A DNA stretch of 64,000 bases. It comes from JANLYC01 sp963815445. GTDB lineage: Bacteria > Actinomycetota > Actinomycetes > Propionibacteriales > Nocardioidaceae. The stretch is from positions 1-64,000 of the forward strand of contig CAWFGV010000006.1 in assembly GCA_963815445.1 (NCBI GenBank). Direction: 5' to 3'. The notes beneath the pieces were generated by a model that had not been told where the DNA came from, made no database searches, and saw nothing but the letters and a program-made list of their open reading frames with translations. Shown here one piece after another: positions 33,126 through 40,551 of this stretch. Both the position numbers and the translations under genes were made by a program. Numbering within the stretch: position 1 is the first letter of the stretch; each line of letters begins with the position of its first letter.

Positions 33126-33290
33126 ATGGTCACGGGGGAGATGCGGCGTCGTCGTCAGCAGCGAGAGCTGCGTCGGCGGATCCGCGAGGTCGTCGTCCAA
33201 CGGCGGCTGGCCGCACTGGCGGCGCCGGGTACGGGGGTACCGGCGCCGCCAGCTGTCGAGCTTCGCACTCAGCGGGTCATGCGGTCATGA
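33126..33290 (+). CDS. Small basic ORF behind the FtsX permease
   Basis: 54 codons, ATG with an unusually good ribosome-binding site (GGAAGGGGG, 4-5 nt spacing), 22 nt behind the permease stop. The product is Arg-rich (RRRRQQRELRRRIREVVVQRR near the N-terminus) and has no recognised domain. Its stop overlaps the convergent beta-propeller gene's stop. The RBS is the main support; Arg-rich composition is also what random GC-rich DNA gives, so it may be spurious. Confidence 0.35.
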   Translation: MVTGEMRRRRQQRELRRRIREVVVQRRLAALAAPGTGVPAPPAVELRTQRVMRS

Positions 33291-34373
33291 CGTCCAGATG
33301 GGGTGCTTGTTGCAGCCCGCACACACCTTCACGATGGAACCTGGTCCGGTGAACGTCAGGTCCAGCGTGCCGGCGTACAGCTCACCCTGACGCGGCCCTT
33401 GTTCGATCGCGACGACTCCCTCCAAGTCGACGAAGGCGTGGGGCTGGTGGTGCCGCACGTAGGAGATCCGTCCGCCGAACAGCTCGGCAACGTAGATGCG
33501 ACCACGTGGGCCGATCGCCAAGTTGGTCGCTCCGAGGAAGCCGGTCGCCAGGCGTGTCACATGACCTGTCCACGGGTTGACGCGGTAGACGGACCCTCGT
33601 GCGCCGAGCTCGGGGCCTTCGGCTCCGCCCGGAAGAGTCGTGACGAACAACATGCCGTTGCGCCCGACTTCGACGTCGGTGGGCACCGGCTCGAATCCGT
33701 AGGTCACGCCCGCGAAGCACTTCGGGTCGAGACCGTTGGACTTTGCGAAGTCGGCGGTGATCACGGCCGGCTGCGGTGGAAGGACCGCGAGAGTGCTGAT
33801 GTTGCCGGCCTTGTCCACCAGGAGCAGGTCGTTACCAGCGGCTTCGGCGACCACCCACTTGTCCTTCCAGGCGGTTACGGAGTACGGGTGAGAGTCCAGG
33901 GCGCCGGCATACTGCGCGTAGGGGCCGAGGCCGTCGAGCTGGCACTGGGTCGGGTGCTTGATCCCGTAGGTGTTGACCTGGTCAGGGTTCTGGGCGTTCT
34001 CGTAGGCGAGCGTGTCGGCCACCACGGTGCCGCCGGGTCCCATGATGTGGAGAGCGCTCGCGGTGGTCACGTCGGTCTGGGGGTCGCTGACCGTCGTGGT
34101 GTAGGCGAGGTAGCCGCCATGCTTGTCGACCCCGGCCGTACCCGGCGCGTCGGTCACCACGGGTGTCAAGGTTCCGTCGGTCAGGCGGGAAACGATGCCC
34201 GGGAAGCCATCGGCCACGTAGAGACCTTCCGACGAGACCGCCAAGTTGAAGGGCGCGCCCACGTCGGTCGTAAGAGGTGTAACTCTCGGATGTCCAGCCG
34301 ACGCCGTCTGGGCGGGGGCGAGCAGCGCGAGTGAGGTTGTCACAGTCGCGGCCACTAAGAGATGAAGTCGCAC
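33285..34373 (-). CDS. Secreted ScyD/ScyE-like beta-propeller protein
   Basis: About 362 aa from a GTG at 34373 with AAAGGAA about 5-7 nt upstream. An ATG at 34487 would add an unlikely hydrophilic leader. It has a Sec signal peptide (MRLHLLVAATVTTSLALLAPAQTASAG, cleavage near residue 26). The rest is a six-bladed NHL/SMP-30-like propeller with repeating LAVSSEGLYVADG, PTDVEVGRNGMLFVTTLPGG and TNLAIGPRGRIYVAELFGGRISYV motifs, as in ScyD/ScyE family proteins. Two Cys residues (VCAGC) lie near the C-terminus. Function in actinobacteria is unknown. No partner gene is adjacent. Confidence 0.72.
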   Translation of the reverse strand: MRLHLLVAATVTTSLALLAPAQTASAGHPRVTPLTTDVGAPFNLAVSSEGLYVADGFPGIVSRLTDGTLTPVVTDAPGTAGVDKHGGYLAYTTTVSDPQTDVTTASALHIMGPGGTVVADTLAYENAQNPDQVNTYGIKHPTQCQLDGLGPYAQYAGALDSHPYSVTAWKDKWVVAEAAGNDLLLVDKAGNISTLAVLPPQPAVITADFAKSNGLDPKCFAGVTYGFEPVPTDVEVGRNGMLFVTTLPGGAEGPELGARGSVYRVNPWTGHVTRLATGFLGATNLAIGPRGRIYVAELFGGRISYVRHHQPHAFVDLEGVVAIEQGPRQGELYAGTLDLTFTGPGSIVKVCAGCNKHPIWTS

Positions 34374-34496
34374 AATGTTCCTTTCCGGGTCGAGATCGCA
34401 CGCCTGGACCCGTTCCTCACGTGTGTACGGCCAAAATCGACTGTTGGGAAGAGTCAACTTCGTGATACCGCGGCTGCGCTCAGTCACCGGCCTTGA

Positions 34497-34599
34497 GTCA
34501 CCGGGCTGGGCTCACGGGGTGGGTCACCGTGTTGGGTCACTGGGCTGGGTTACGGGGTAGGTCACCGGGCTGGGCTACGGGGTAGGTCACCGTGGTTGG
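34497..34599 (+). repeat. Imperfect tandem repeat, GTCACYGGGCTGGG family
   Basis: Units begin gtcaccgggctggg or gtcactgggctggg and end acggggtag. Two full 25-bp units (34536-34560 and 34561-34585) are flanked by shortened ones (gtcaccgtgttgg and gtcaccgtggttgg). It is intergenic; no function seen. Confidence 0.7.
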
Positions 34600-34650
34600 T
34601 CGGGACGCGCGCGCTGGCCTGAGGCCGGGTCTACAAGGCAAAACCTCAGT

Positions 34651-34714
34651 GCCCTCGGCACGTTTGCCTAGTTCACAAGCCACCTGGCTTGTGAACTAGG
34701 CAAACGCCGAGGGC
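34651..34714. terminator. 46-bp palindrome copy 2 within a longer hairpin
   Basis: Arms of 22 bp (34661-34682 and 34685-34706) surround 2 bp. The stem extends outward through ccctcgg and ccgaggg, with a small bulge, to about 64 bp. The outer bases match the palindrome at 22111-22156; the inner gttcac replaces gtgaac on both arms, a compensated change. It lies 44 bp past the mdh stop, where a terminator is expected. No T-tract. Confidence 0.55.
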
Positions 34715-34757
34715 TCGGTGGGCAGGTGCTGGGGTGGGGGATGAGATGGGGTGGGGA

Positions 34758-35744
34758 TCAGATGAGGTGGAGGGACTGAACGGCGTCGCGCTCCTCGGCG
34801 AGCTCGGCGGTACTGGCGTCGATGCGTCCGCGGGAGAAGTCGTTGATGTCCAGACCCTGCACGATCGACCAGTCACCGTTCGACGTGGTCACCGGAAACG
34901 ACGAGATCAGTCCGTCGGGCACACCGTAGGAGCCGTCCGAGCGGACCGCCATCGACGTCCAGTCGTCGGGCGCCGTCCCCCGCAGCCAGTCCCGTGCTGC
35001 GTCGACCGTCGCGCTCGCGGCGCTGGCGGCGCTCGAGGCGCCCCGGGCCTCGATGATCGCGGCGCCGCGCTTCTGCACGGTCGGGATGAAGTCGTGCTCG
35101 AGCCAGCCCAGGTCGTCGACGGTCTCGGCGGCGTTCTTGCCACCGACCTCGGCATGGAAGATGTCGGGGTACTGGGTCGCCGAGTGGTTGCCCCAGATCG
35201 TCATCTTCGCCAGGTCGTTGACGCTGACCCCTGCTTTGGCAGCGAGCTGCGCCAGTGCACGGTTGTGGTCGAGGCGCGTCAGAGCAGAGAACCGCTCGTC
35301 CGGGATGTCAGGTGCGTTGCTCATCGCGATCAGGGCGTTGGTGTTGGCCGGGTTGCCCGTCACCAGGACGCGCACGTCGTCGGCCGCGTGGTCGTTCAGT
35401 GCTTGGCCCTGCGGCTTGAAGATGCCACCGTTGGCCTCGAGCAGGTCGCCTCGCTCCATCCCCTTGCTCCGGGGTCGCGCACCGACGAGCAGCGCCAGGT
35501 TGACGCCGTCGAAGATCTGGTCCGCGTCGTCGCCGGTCTCGACACCCGCCAGCGTCGGGAAGGCACAGTCATCGAGCTCCATCACGACACCCTCCAGCGC
35601 CTTCAGCGCGGGCGTGATCTCGAGCAGACGCAGCTCCACGGGCGTGTCAGGCCCGAGCAGCGACCCACTGGCGATCCGGAAGAGAAGGCTGTAGCCGATC
35701 TGGCCGGCTGCGCCGGTGACGGCGACCTTGACGGGGGTGCTCAC
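34758..35744 (-). CDS. mdh: Malate dehydrogenase
   Basis: 328 aa, the usual length for actinobacterial MDH. It oxidises malate to oxaloacetate with NAD in the TCA cycle. The GTG start has AGGAG 6 nt upstream. Motifs are VTGAAGQIGYSLLFRIA (NAD-binding), LLVGARPRSKGMERGDLL (mobile loop with substrate Arg), VTGNPANTNALIA, LTRLDHNRALAQLA and the catalytic IWGNHSATQYPD. It is divergent from icd with a 228-bp gap. A long palindromic hairpin follows its stop. Confidence 0.96.
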   Translation of the reverse strand: MSTPVKVAVTGAAGQIGYSLLFRIASGSLLGPDTPVELRLLEITPALKALEGVVMELDDCAFPTLAGVETGDDADQIFDGVNLALLVGARPRSKGMERGDLLEANGGIFKPQGQALNDHAADDVRVLVTGNPANTNALIAMSNAPDIPDERFSALTRLDHNRALAQLAAKAGVSVNDLAKMTIWGNHSATQYPDIFHAEVGGKNAAETVDDLGWLEHDFIPTVQKRGAAIIEARGASSAASAASATVDAARDWLRGTAPDDWTSMAVRSDGSYGVPDGLISSFPVTTSNGDWSIVQGLDINDFSRGRIDASTAELAEERDAVQSLHLI

Positions 35745-35902
35745 TGCGGGCTCCTGGTTTCGAGGGACGGGATTGCAGCACGTGCGGGACAGGTCCAGCG
35801 TCGTACGACGTCTGACGCTAGCAACATCGGCACCGGACCATCGGCGAGGGTCACGGCAGTCCGGCGAGACGCCGGCGGTGCGCAGGCCCGGCCGGGCTGA
35901 GA

Positions 35903-35946
35903 TATCTTGACGTCAAGCGATTCCTGATAATATCTTGACGTCAAGA
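35903..35946 (+). promoter_or_regulatory. icd promoter with two CTTGACGTCAAG operators
   Basis: Two identical 12-bp palindromes CTTGACGTCAAG (35906-35917 and 35934-35945), each preceded by TAT, centred 28 bp apart. The first contains the -35-like TTGACG (35907-35912). Between them lies a -10-like TAATAT (35928-35933; spacing 15, rather short). The second lies just downstream of the -10. This is the layout expected for repression of icd. The regulator is unknown. Confidence 0.6.
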
Positions 35947-35972
35947 CACTTGCGGACAGACCCGGAGACCCC

Positions 35973-37193
35973 ATGGCCAAGATCAAGGTGACCAACCCCG
36001 TCGTCGAGCTCGACGGTGACGAGATGACGCGGATCATCTGGCAGTTCATCAAGGACCGCCTCATCCACCCCTACCTCGACATCGACCTGCAGTACTACGA
36101 CCTCGGCATCGAGAGTCGCGACAAGACCGACGACCAGGTCACCATCGACGCCGCGAACGCGATCAAGGAGCACGGCGTCGGCGTCAAGTGCGCGACGATC
36201 ACGCCCGACGAGGCCCGCGTCGAGGAGTTCGGGCTGAAGAAGATGTGGGTCTCCCCGAACGGCACCATCCGCAACATCCTCGGTGGTGTCGTGTTCCGCG
36301 AGCCCATCATCATCAGCAACATTCCGCGGCTCGTGCCCGGCTGGACGAAGCCGATCATCATCGGCCGTCACGCGCACGGTGACCAGTACAAAGCCACGAA
36401 CTTCAAGGTCGATGGCCCCGGCGAGCTCACCATCACGTTCACCCCGGCCGATGGGTCCGAGCCGATCCAGCACGTCGTCGCGAACTACCCGGAGGGCGGC
36501 GGCGTCGCGATGGGCATGTACAACTTCAACAAGTCCATCGAGGACTTCGCCCGTGCCTCCCTCGCCTACGGCCTGCAGCGCGGCTACCCCGTCTACATGT
36601 CCACCAAGAACACGATCCTCAAGGCGTACGACGGCGCGTTCAAGGACATCTTCGCCCGCGTCTTCGAGGAGGAGTTCAAGGCCGACTTCGACGCGCAGGG
36701 ACTCACCTATGAGCACCGGCTCATCGACGACATGGTCGCCGCCGCGATGAAGTGGGAGGGTGGCTACGTCTGGGCGTGCAAGAACTATGACGGTGACGTC
36801 CAGTCCGACACGGTCGCACAGGGCTTCGGGTCGCTGGGACTGATGACGTCGGTCCTGATGACGCCGGACGGCAAGACCGTCGAGGCCGAGGCGGCGCACG
36901 GAACCGTGACCCGGCACTTCCGCCAGCACCAGCAGGGCAAGCCGACGTCGACCAACCCGATCGCCTCGATCTTCGCGTGGACCGGGGGGCTCAAGCACCG
37001 CGGCAAGCTCGACGGCACGCCCGACGTCACGGCGTTCGCCGAGACGCTCGAACGCGTATGTGTCGAGACGGTCGAAGAGGGCAAGATGACCAAGGACCTG
37101 GCGCTGCTGGTGAGCAGCGACCAGAGCTGGCTCACCACCGAGGAGTTCCTGGCGGCTCTTGACGACAACCTGCAGAAGGCGATGACGGGGTGA
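35973..37193 (+). CDS. icd: Isocitrate dehydrogenase (NADP-dependent)
   Basis: 406 aa, homodimeric type-II NADP-IDH like the eukaryotic and actinobacterial dimeric forms. It converts isocitrate to 2-oxoglutarate with release of CO2. Motifs are VVELDGDEMTRIIW, the substrate loop WVSPNGTIRNILGGVVFREPI, GRHAHGDQY, YLIDDMVAAAMK-type metal site (RLIDDMVAAAMKWEGGYVWACKNYDGDVQSD) and EAAHGTVTRHFRQHQQG for NADP. It has GGAGA before the ATG and two strong palindromes on its promoter. Its stop codon is the first triplet of the 65-bp tandem repeat that follows. Confidence 0.97.
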   Translation: MAKIKVTNPVVELDGDEMTRIIWQFIKDRLIHPYLDIDLQYYDLGIESRDKTDDQVTIDAANAIKEHGVGVKCATITPDEARVEEFGLKKMWVSPNGTIRNILGGVVFREPIIISNIPRLVPGWTKPIIIGRHAHGDQYKATNFKVDGPGELTITFTPADGSEPIQHVVANYPEGGGVAMGMYNFNKSIEDFARASLAYGLQRGYPVYMSTKNTILKAYDGAFKDIFARVFEEEFKADFDAQGLTYEHRLIDDMVAAAMKWEGGYVWACKNYDGDVQSDTVAQGFGSLGLMTSVLMTPDGKTVEAEAAHGTVTRHFRQHQQGKPTSTNPIASIFAWTGGLKHRGKLDGTPDVTAFAETLERVCVETVEEGKMTKDLALLVSSDQSWLTTEEFLAALDDNLQKAMTG

Positions 37194-37320
37194 CCGCAGC
37201 GGCGGAGCCGCGCGGTCTCCCGCGACAAGCCACCTGGCCAGAGTGTTCGACGAGGTGACCGCAATGGGGGAGCCGCGCGGTCTCCCGCGACAAGCCACCT
37301 GGCCAGAGTGTTCGACGAGG
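37191..37320 (+). repeat. 65-bp tandem duplication after icd
   Basis: Two adjacent 65-bp units (37191-37255 and 37256-37320) differ only around positions 9-14 (gcagcggcgg versus gcaatggggg). Each begins with tgaccgc, which is the icd stop in the first unit and is repeated again at 37321. The units share the 14-mer acaagccacctggc with the 46-bp palindrome at 34661-34706. Confidence 0.9.
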
Positions 37321-37342
37321 TGACCGCTGTCGACAATCCCTC

Positions 37343-37348
37343 TACGCT
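37343..37348 (+). promoter_or_regulatory. -10 box of leaderless guaB1 promoter
   Basis: TACGCT, 6 nt before the GTG at 37355, directly after the 65-bp repeats. It fixes the start codon. Confidence 0.5.
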
Positions 37349-37354
37349 TCTAGC

Positions 37355-38809
37355 GTGAAGTTCCTGGGTGATGCGCCGCCGTACGACCTGACCTACTCCG
37401 ACGTCTTCATGGTGCCGTCGCGCTCCTCGATCACGTCCCGCATGGCGGTCGACCTGACCACCCCGGACACGGTCGGCACGACCGTCCCGCTCGTGGTGGC
37501 CAACATGACCGCGATCGCGGGACGGCGGATGGCAGAGACGATCGCCCGTCGGGGCGGAATCGCGATCCTGCCGCAGGACATCCCGATCGACATCGCGGGC
37601 GCGGCGGTCACGTGGGTCAAGGCGCGTCATCCGGTGATCGAGACGCCCATCCAGGTGGCGCCGGATGCGGTCGTGGCCGAGGTCCTGTCGTTGCTGGGCA
37701 AGCGCGCACACCGGGCCGCCGTGGTGGTCGACGATGGCCGCCCGGTCGGCATCATCACCGAGCGCGACTGTCAAGAGGTCGACCGGTTCACGAGTGCGGC
37801 CGACGTGATGACCGCAGACGTGCTCACGCTCGACCGCGACGTCGACCTCCGGGCGGCGTACGACATCTTGGCCAACCACCACATCGACGTGGCCCCGGTG
37901 CTGGACGGCGACCAGATGGTGGGTGTGCTGACCCGCAAGGGCATCCTGCGCTCCGCGATCTACACGCCGGCGCTCGACCTCGCCGGCCAGCTGATGGTGG
38001 GTGCTGCTGTCGGGATCAACGGTGATGTCGAAGGTCGGGCCGCGGCGCTGCTCGGGCACGGCATCGACGTGCTCGTCGTCGACACTGCTCACGGCCACCA
38101 GGAGAAGATGCTCGAGGTGCTGCCGCTGGTCGTCGCCGCCCGCGATCGCCACGAGGCAGCCACCGGCCGTCGCATCCCGGTCGTCGCGGGCAACGTCGTC
38201 TCGGCCATGGGTGCCGGTGAGCTCGTCAAGGCCGGCGCCGACATCGTCAAGGTCGGGGTCGGCCCCGGTGCGATGTGCACCACGCGGATGATGACGGGTG
38301 TCGGCCGTCCGCAGTTCTCGGCCGTGCTGGACTGCGCGGCAGCAGCAGCCGACTCCGGCGCCACCGTCTGGGCCGACGGCGGCGTGAAGTACCCACGCGA
38401 CGTCGCACTCGCGCTGGCCGCGGGCGCTGCCAGCGTGATGATCGGGTCCTGGTTCGCGGGCACGTACGAGAGCGCCGGTGACCTCGCTGAGGACGCCGAC
38501 GGTCGCCTCTACAAGGTCAGCTTCGGGATGGCGTCCGCGCGTGCGGTCCGGCAACGGACCAAGGAGCAGTCGGCGTTCGACCGAGCGCGGTCGGCCCTGT
38601 TCGAAGAGGGCATCTCGTCCTCCCGGATGTACCTGGACCCGGCACGCCCCGGCGTCGAGGACCTCGTCGACACGATCGTGGCCGGCGTCCGCAGCGCGTT
38701 CACGTATGCCGGAGCGGCCACGATCCCCGAGTTCCACGCCCGAGCCGTGGTCGGCGTGCAGAGCGCAGCCGGTTACGAAGAGGGCAGACCTCGCCCGACG
38801 TCCTGGTAG
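37355..38809 (+). CDS. guaB1: GuaB1-type IMP dehydrogenase/GMP reductase family protein with CBS domains
   Basis: 484 aa. It has a TIM barrel split by a pair of CBS domains (about residues 95-210, VVVDDGRPVGIITERDC and VLDGDQMVGVLTRKGI). The catalytic loop GVGPGAMCTTRMMTGVGRPQ carries the nucleophilic Cys. The flap and C-terminal parts (MIGSWFAGTYESAGDL, YKVSFGMASARAV) match the GuaB1 subfamily of actinobacteria rather than classical GuaB2. In mycobacteria GuaB1 acts as a GMP reductase (GMP to IMP with NADPH) in purine salvage, so that activity is more likely than IMP dehydrogenase. It is often annotated simply as IMPDH. It is convergent with galK (10-bp gap). Confidence 0.85.
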   Translation: MKFLGDAPPYDLTYSDVFMVPSRSSITSRMAVDLTTPDTVGTTVPLVVANMTAIAGRRMAETIARRGGIAILPQDIPIDIAGAAVTWVKARHPVIETPIQVAPDAVVAEVLSLLGKRAHRAAVVVDDGRPVGIITERDCQEVDRFTSAADVMTADVLTLDRDVDLRAAYDILANHHIDVAPVLDGDQMVGVLTRKGILRSAIYTPALDLAGQLMVGAAVGINGDVEGRAAALLGHGIDVLVVDTAHGHQEKMLEVLPLVVAARDRHEAATGRRIPVVAGNVVSAMGAGELVKAGADIVKVGVGPGAMCTTRMMTGVGRPQFSAVLDCAAAAADSGATVWADGGVKYPRDVALALAAGAASVMIGSWFAGTYESAGDLAEDADGRLYKVSFGMASARAVRQRTKEQSAFDRARSALFEEGISSSRMYLDPARPGVEDLVDTIVAGVRSAFTYAGAATIPEFHARAVVGVQSAAGYEEGRPRPTSW

Positions 38810-38819
38810 CTCTCTGGTC

Positions 38820-39896
38820 TCACTCCACCCGGTGGGCACCCGGTGACGGCAGGGCCGCAAACGTGGTCGGTGGGAGCCACCCGCGCTTGTCGTACGCCGC
38901 TTCGACCTCGCGGGTGACGGCGTCGACGTCCGCGTCCCGCACCAGCGCGATCGCGCAGCCGCCGAACCCACCGCCGGTCATCCGAGCGCCCAGCGCACCG
39001 GCCGAGAGCGCCGCGTCCACGGTCACGTCGAGCTCATCACACGAGACCTCGAAGTCGTCCCGGAGTGAGTGGTGCGAGGCCGTGAGGTAGCCGCCGATGT
39101 CCTGCGGGCGACCGGCATCGAGGATCCCGACCACCTCCAGGACGCGCGCTATCTCGGTCACCACGTGGTGGGCTCGCGACCGCAGAAGCGGGTCGTCGAG
39201 TTTCTTGACGTCCTCCAGGGTCGCGTCACGAAGCGAGGCCAGGCCGAGCAGGTCACGTGCCCGCTCACACTGGCGACGGCGCTCGGCATACTCCCCGCTC
39301 GAGTGCTCGTGCTCGGCGTGGGTGTCGATGACCAGCACCTGGAGTCCAGCTGCCGACGAGTCGAAGGGCACCTTGCGGGTGCTGAGGTCGCGACAGTCGA
39401 GCAGGACCGCATGCCCTTCCTCTCCGAACACGGAAGCCAGCTGATCCATCGGACCACTCGGTACGCCGACGAAGTCGTTCTCCGCACGATGCGCCAGCGA
39501 GGCCAGCTGGGCTGGGCTGAGCTCGACGCCTGCTTCCTCGGCCAGCGCTCCCGCCACGGCGCACTCCAACGCGGCTGACGACGAGAGCCCGGCGCCCACG
39601 GGGACATCGCTGGTGACGTCGATCTCCAACCCGGGCAGGTCCTCGCGCTGTTGTCGGACGGCCCACACGATCGCGGCGACGTAGCGCGCCCAACCGTCGA
39701 CATCACCCGGCTCGCAGCTGACCGGGAAATTCTCGGTGCGGCCGGACGAGTGCACCACGACGTCCTTGCCTTCGCGCCGCGAGACGGTGGCCCGCGTCGC
39801 CAGCGGCAGCGCGAACGGCAGGCAGAGGCCGTCGTTGTAGTCGACGTGCTCGCCGATCAGGTTGACCCGTCCGGGTGCCAGCCAGGTGGTCGCCAT
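38820..39896 (-). CDS. galK: Galactokinase
   Basis: 358 aa, a GHMP kinase. Signature motifs are the N-terminal APGRVNLIGEHVDYNDGLCLPFAL (galactokinase signature), the ATP-binding PVGAGLSSSAALECAVAGAL near residue 97 and the C-terminal ARMTGGGFGGCAIALV. The catalytic Arg is in RVNLIGEH and the Asp in GVPSGPMDQLAS. It phosphorylates galactose to galactose-1-phosphate. No galT or galE is adjacent, so the rest of the Leloir pathway must be elsewhere. It is somewhat short at the N-terminus compared with E. coli GalK. A TATGCT box 6 nt before the ATG suggests a leaderless transcript. Confidence 0.93.
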   Translation of the reverse strand: MATTWLAPGRVNLIGEHVDYNDGLCLPFALPLATRATVSRREGKDVVVHSSGRTENFPVSCEPGDVDGWARYVAAIVWAVRQQREDLPGLEIDVTSDVPVGAGLSSSAALECAVAGALAEEAGVELSPAQLASLAHRAENDFVGVPSGPMDQLASVFGEEGHAVLLDCRDLSTRKVPFDSSAAGLQVLVIDTHAEHEHSSGEYAERRRQCERARDLLGLASLRDATLEDVKKLDDPLLRSRAHHVVTEIARVLEVVGILDAGRPQDIGGYLTASHHSLRDDFEVSCDELDVTVDAALSAGALGARMTGGGFGGCAIALVRDADVDAVTREVEAAYDKRGWLPPTTFAALPSPGAHRVE

Positions 39897-39902
39897 CGGC
39901 GC

Positions 39903-39908
39903 AGCATA
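39903..39908 (-). promoter_or_regulatory. -10 box of leaderless galK promoter
   Basis: TATGCT on the minus strand, 6 nt before the galK ATG, with no Shine-Dalgarno sequence between. Confidence 0.5.
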
Positions 39909-39957
39909 GCGACGGCAGGGCAGGGGCGGGCCTGGTGCTCGCCGGTCAGCGGGTGTC

Positions 39958-39963
39958 TAGGGT
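39958..39963 (+). promoter_or_regulatory. -10 box of leaderless phosphoribosyltransferase promoter
   Basis: TAGGGT, 5 nt before the ATG at 39969. It is divergent from the galK promoter 50 bp away. Confidence 0.45.
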
Positions 39964-39968
39964 GAAGC

Positions 39969-40463
39969 ATGGCTGAGGAACGGGAAATCATGACCTGGGA
40001 CCTGTTCGGTGCGGCGACCCGGGAGATCGCGCAATGGGTGGCCGACGACTACGTGCCCGACATGATCTTGTCCATCGCTCGCGGTGGCCTGCTGATCGGC
40101 GGCGCACTGGGGTACGCGCTCGGCGTCAAGAACACCTACACGATGAACGTCGAGTTCTACACCGGCGTCGACCAGCGCCTCGAGGTGCCGCGCATCCTGC
40201 CGCCGGCGCCGGACTTCGTCGACCTGGGCGAGGCGAGGATCCTCATCGCCGACGACGTCGCAGACACGGGGAACACGCTGCGCAGCGTCCAGGAGTTCTG
40301 TGCGGGCAAGGTGGGTGAGGTGCGTACTGCCGTGCTGTACGAGAAGAGCCACTCGATGGTGCAGTGCGACTATGTGTGGCGACGTACCGACCGCTGGATC
40401 AACTTCCCGTGGAGCGACAAGGACCCTGTCGTGCGACGTGAGGACGCCGTGCTCGACGCCTGA
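39969..40463 (+). CDS. Phosphoribosyltransferase domain protein
   Basis: 164 aa, a compact PRTase fold. The PRPP-binding motif is ILIADDVADTGNTL near residue 93, preceded by the SIARGGLLIGGALGYALG loop. The C-terminal YEKSHSMVQCDYVWRRTDRWINFPWSDKD resembles the xanthine/hypoxanthine-type PRTases annotated as phosphoribosyltransferase or Gpt/Hpt-like. Purine salvage is plausible given the GuaB1 gene nearby, but the base is not certain. A strong Rho-independent terminator follows 35 bp after the stop. Confidence 0.85.
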   Translation: MAEEREIMTWDLFGAATREIAQWVADDYVPDMILSIARGGLLIGGALGYALGVKNTYTMNVEFYTGVDQRLEVPRILPPAPDFVDLGEARILIADDVADTGNTLRSVQEFCAGKVGEVRTAVLYEKSHSMVQCDYVWRRTDRWINFPWSDKDPVVRREDAVLDA

Positions 40464-40497
40464 GGGGACTGACCGAAACATCGCGGGAGCGAGGTCG

Positions 40498-40533
40498 AAG
40501 GCGGCCCCGCGGATGCGGGGCCGCCTTCGTTTT
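40498..40533 (+). terminator. Rho-independent terminator
   Basis: A 13-bp perfect GC-rich stem (aaggcggccccgc / gcggggccgcctt) with a ggat loop, followed by cgtttt. It ends the phosphoribosyltransferase transcript. Confidence 0.85.
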
Positions 40534-40551
40534 GTGACCGGGCCGCAGCCG

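Larger units (their letters stand above)
34374..34757. other. 384-bp intergenic region with repeats, no gene
   Basis: No credible gene. It holds the upstream region of the propeller gene, an imperfect 25-bp repeat cluster (34497-34599) and the second copy of the 46-bp palindrome (34661-34706) with an extended hairpin. Confidence 0.7.

Noticed and set aside
35799..35810. CGTCGTACGACG palindrome between mdh and icd, also at 52366-52377
   Set aside because: Short self-complementary CGTACG-centred words are expected in this base composition, and the two contexts share nothing else.
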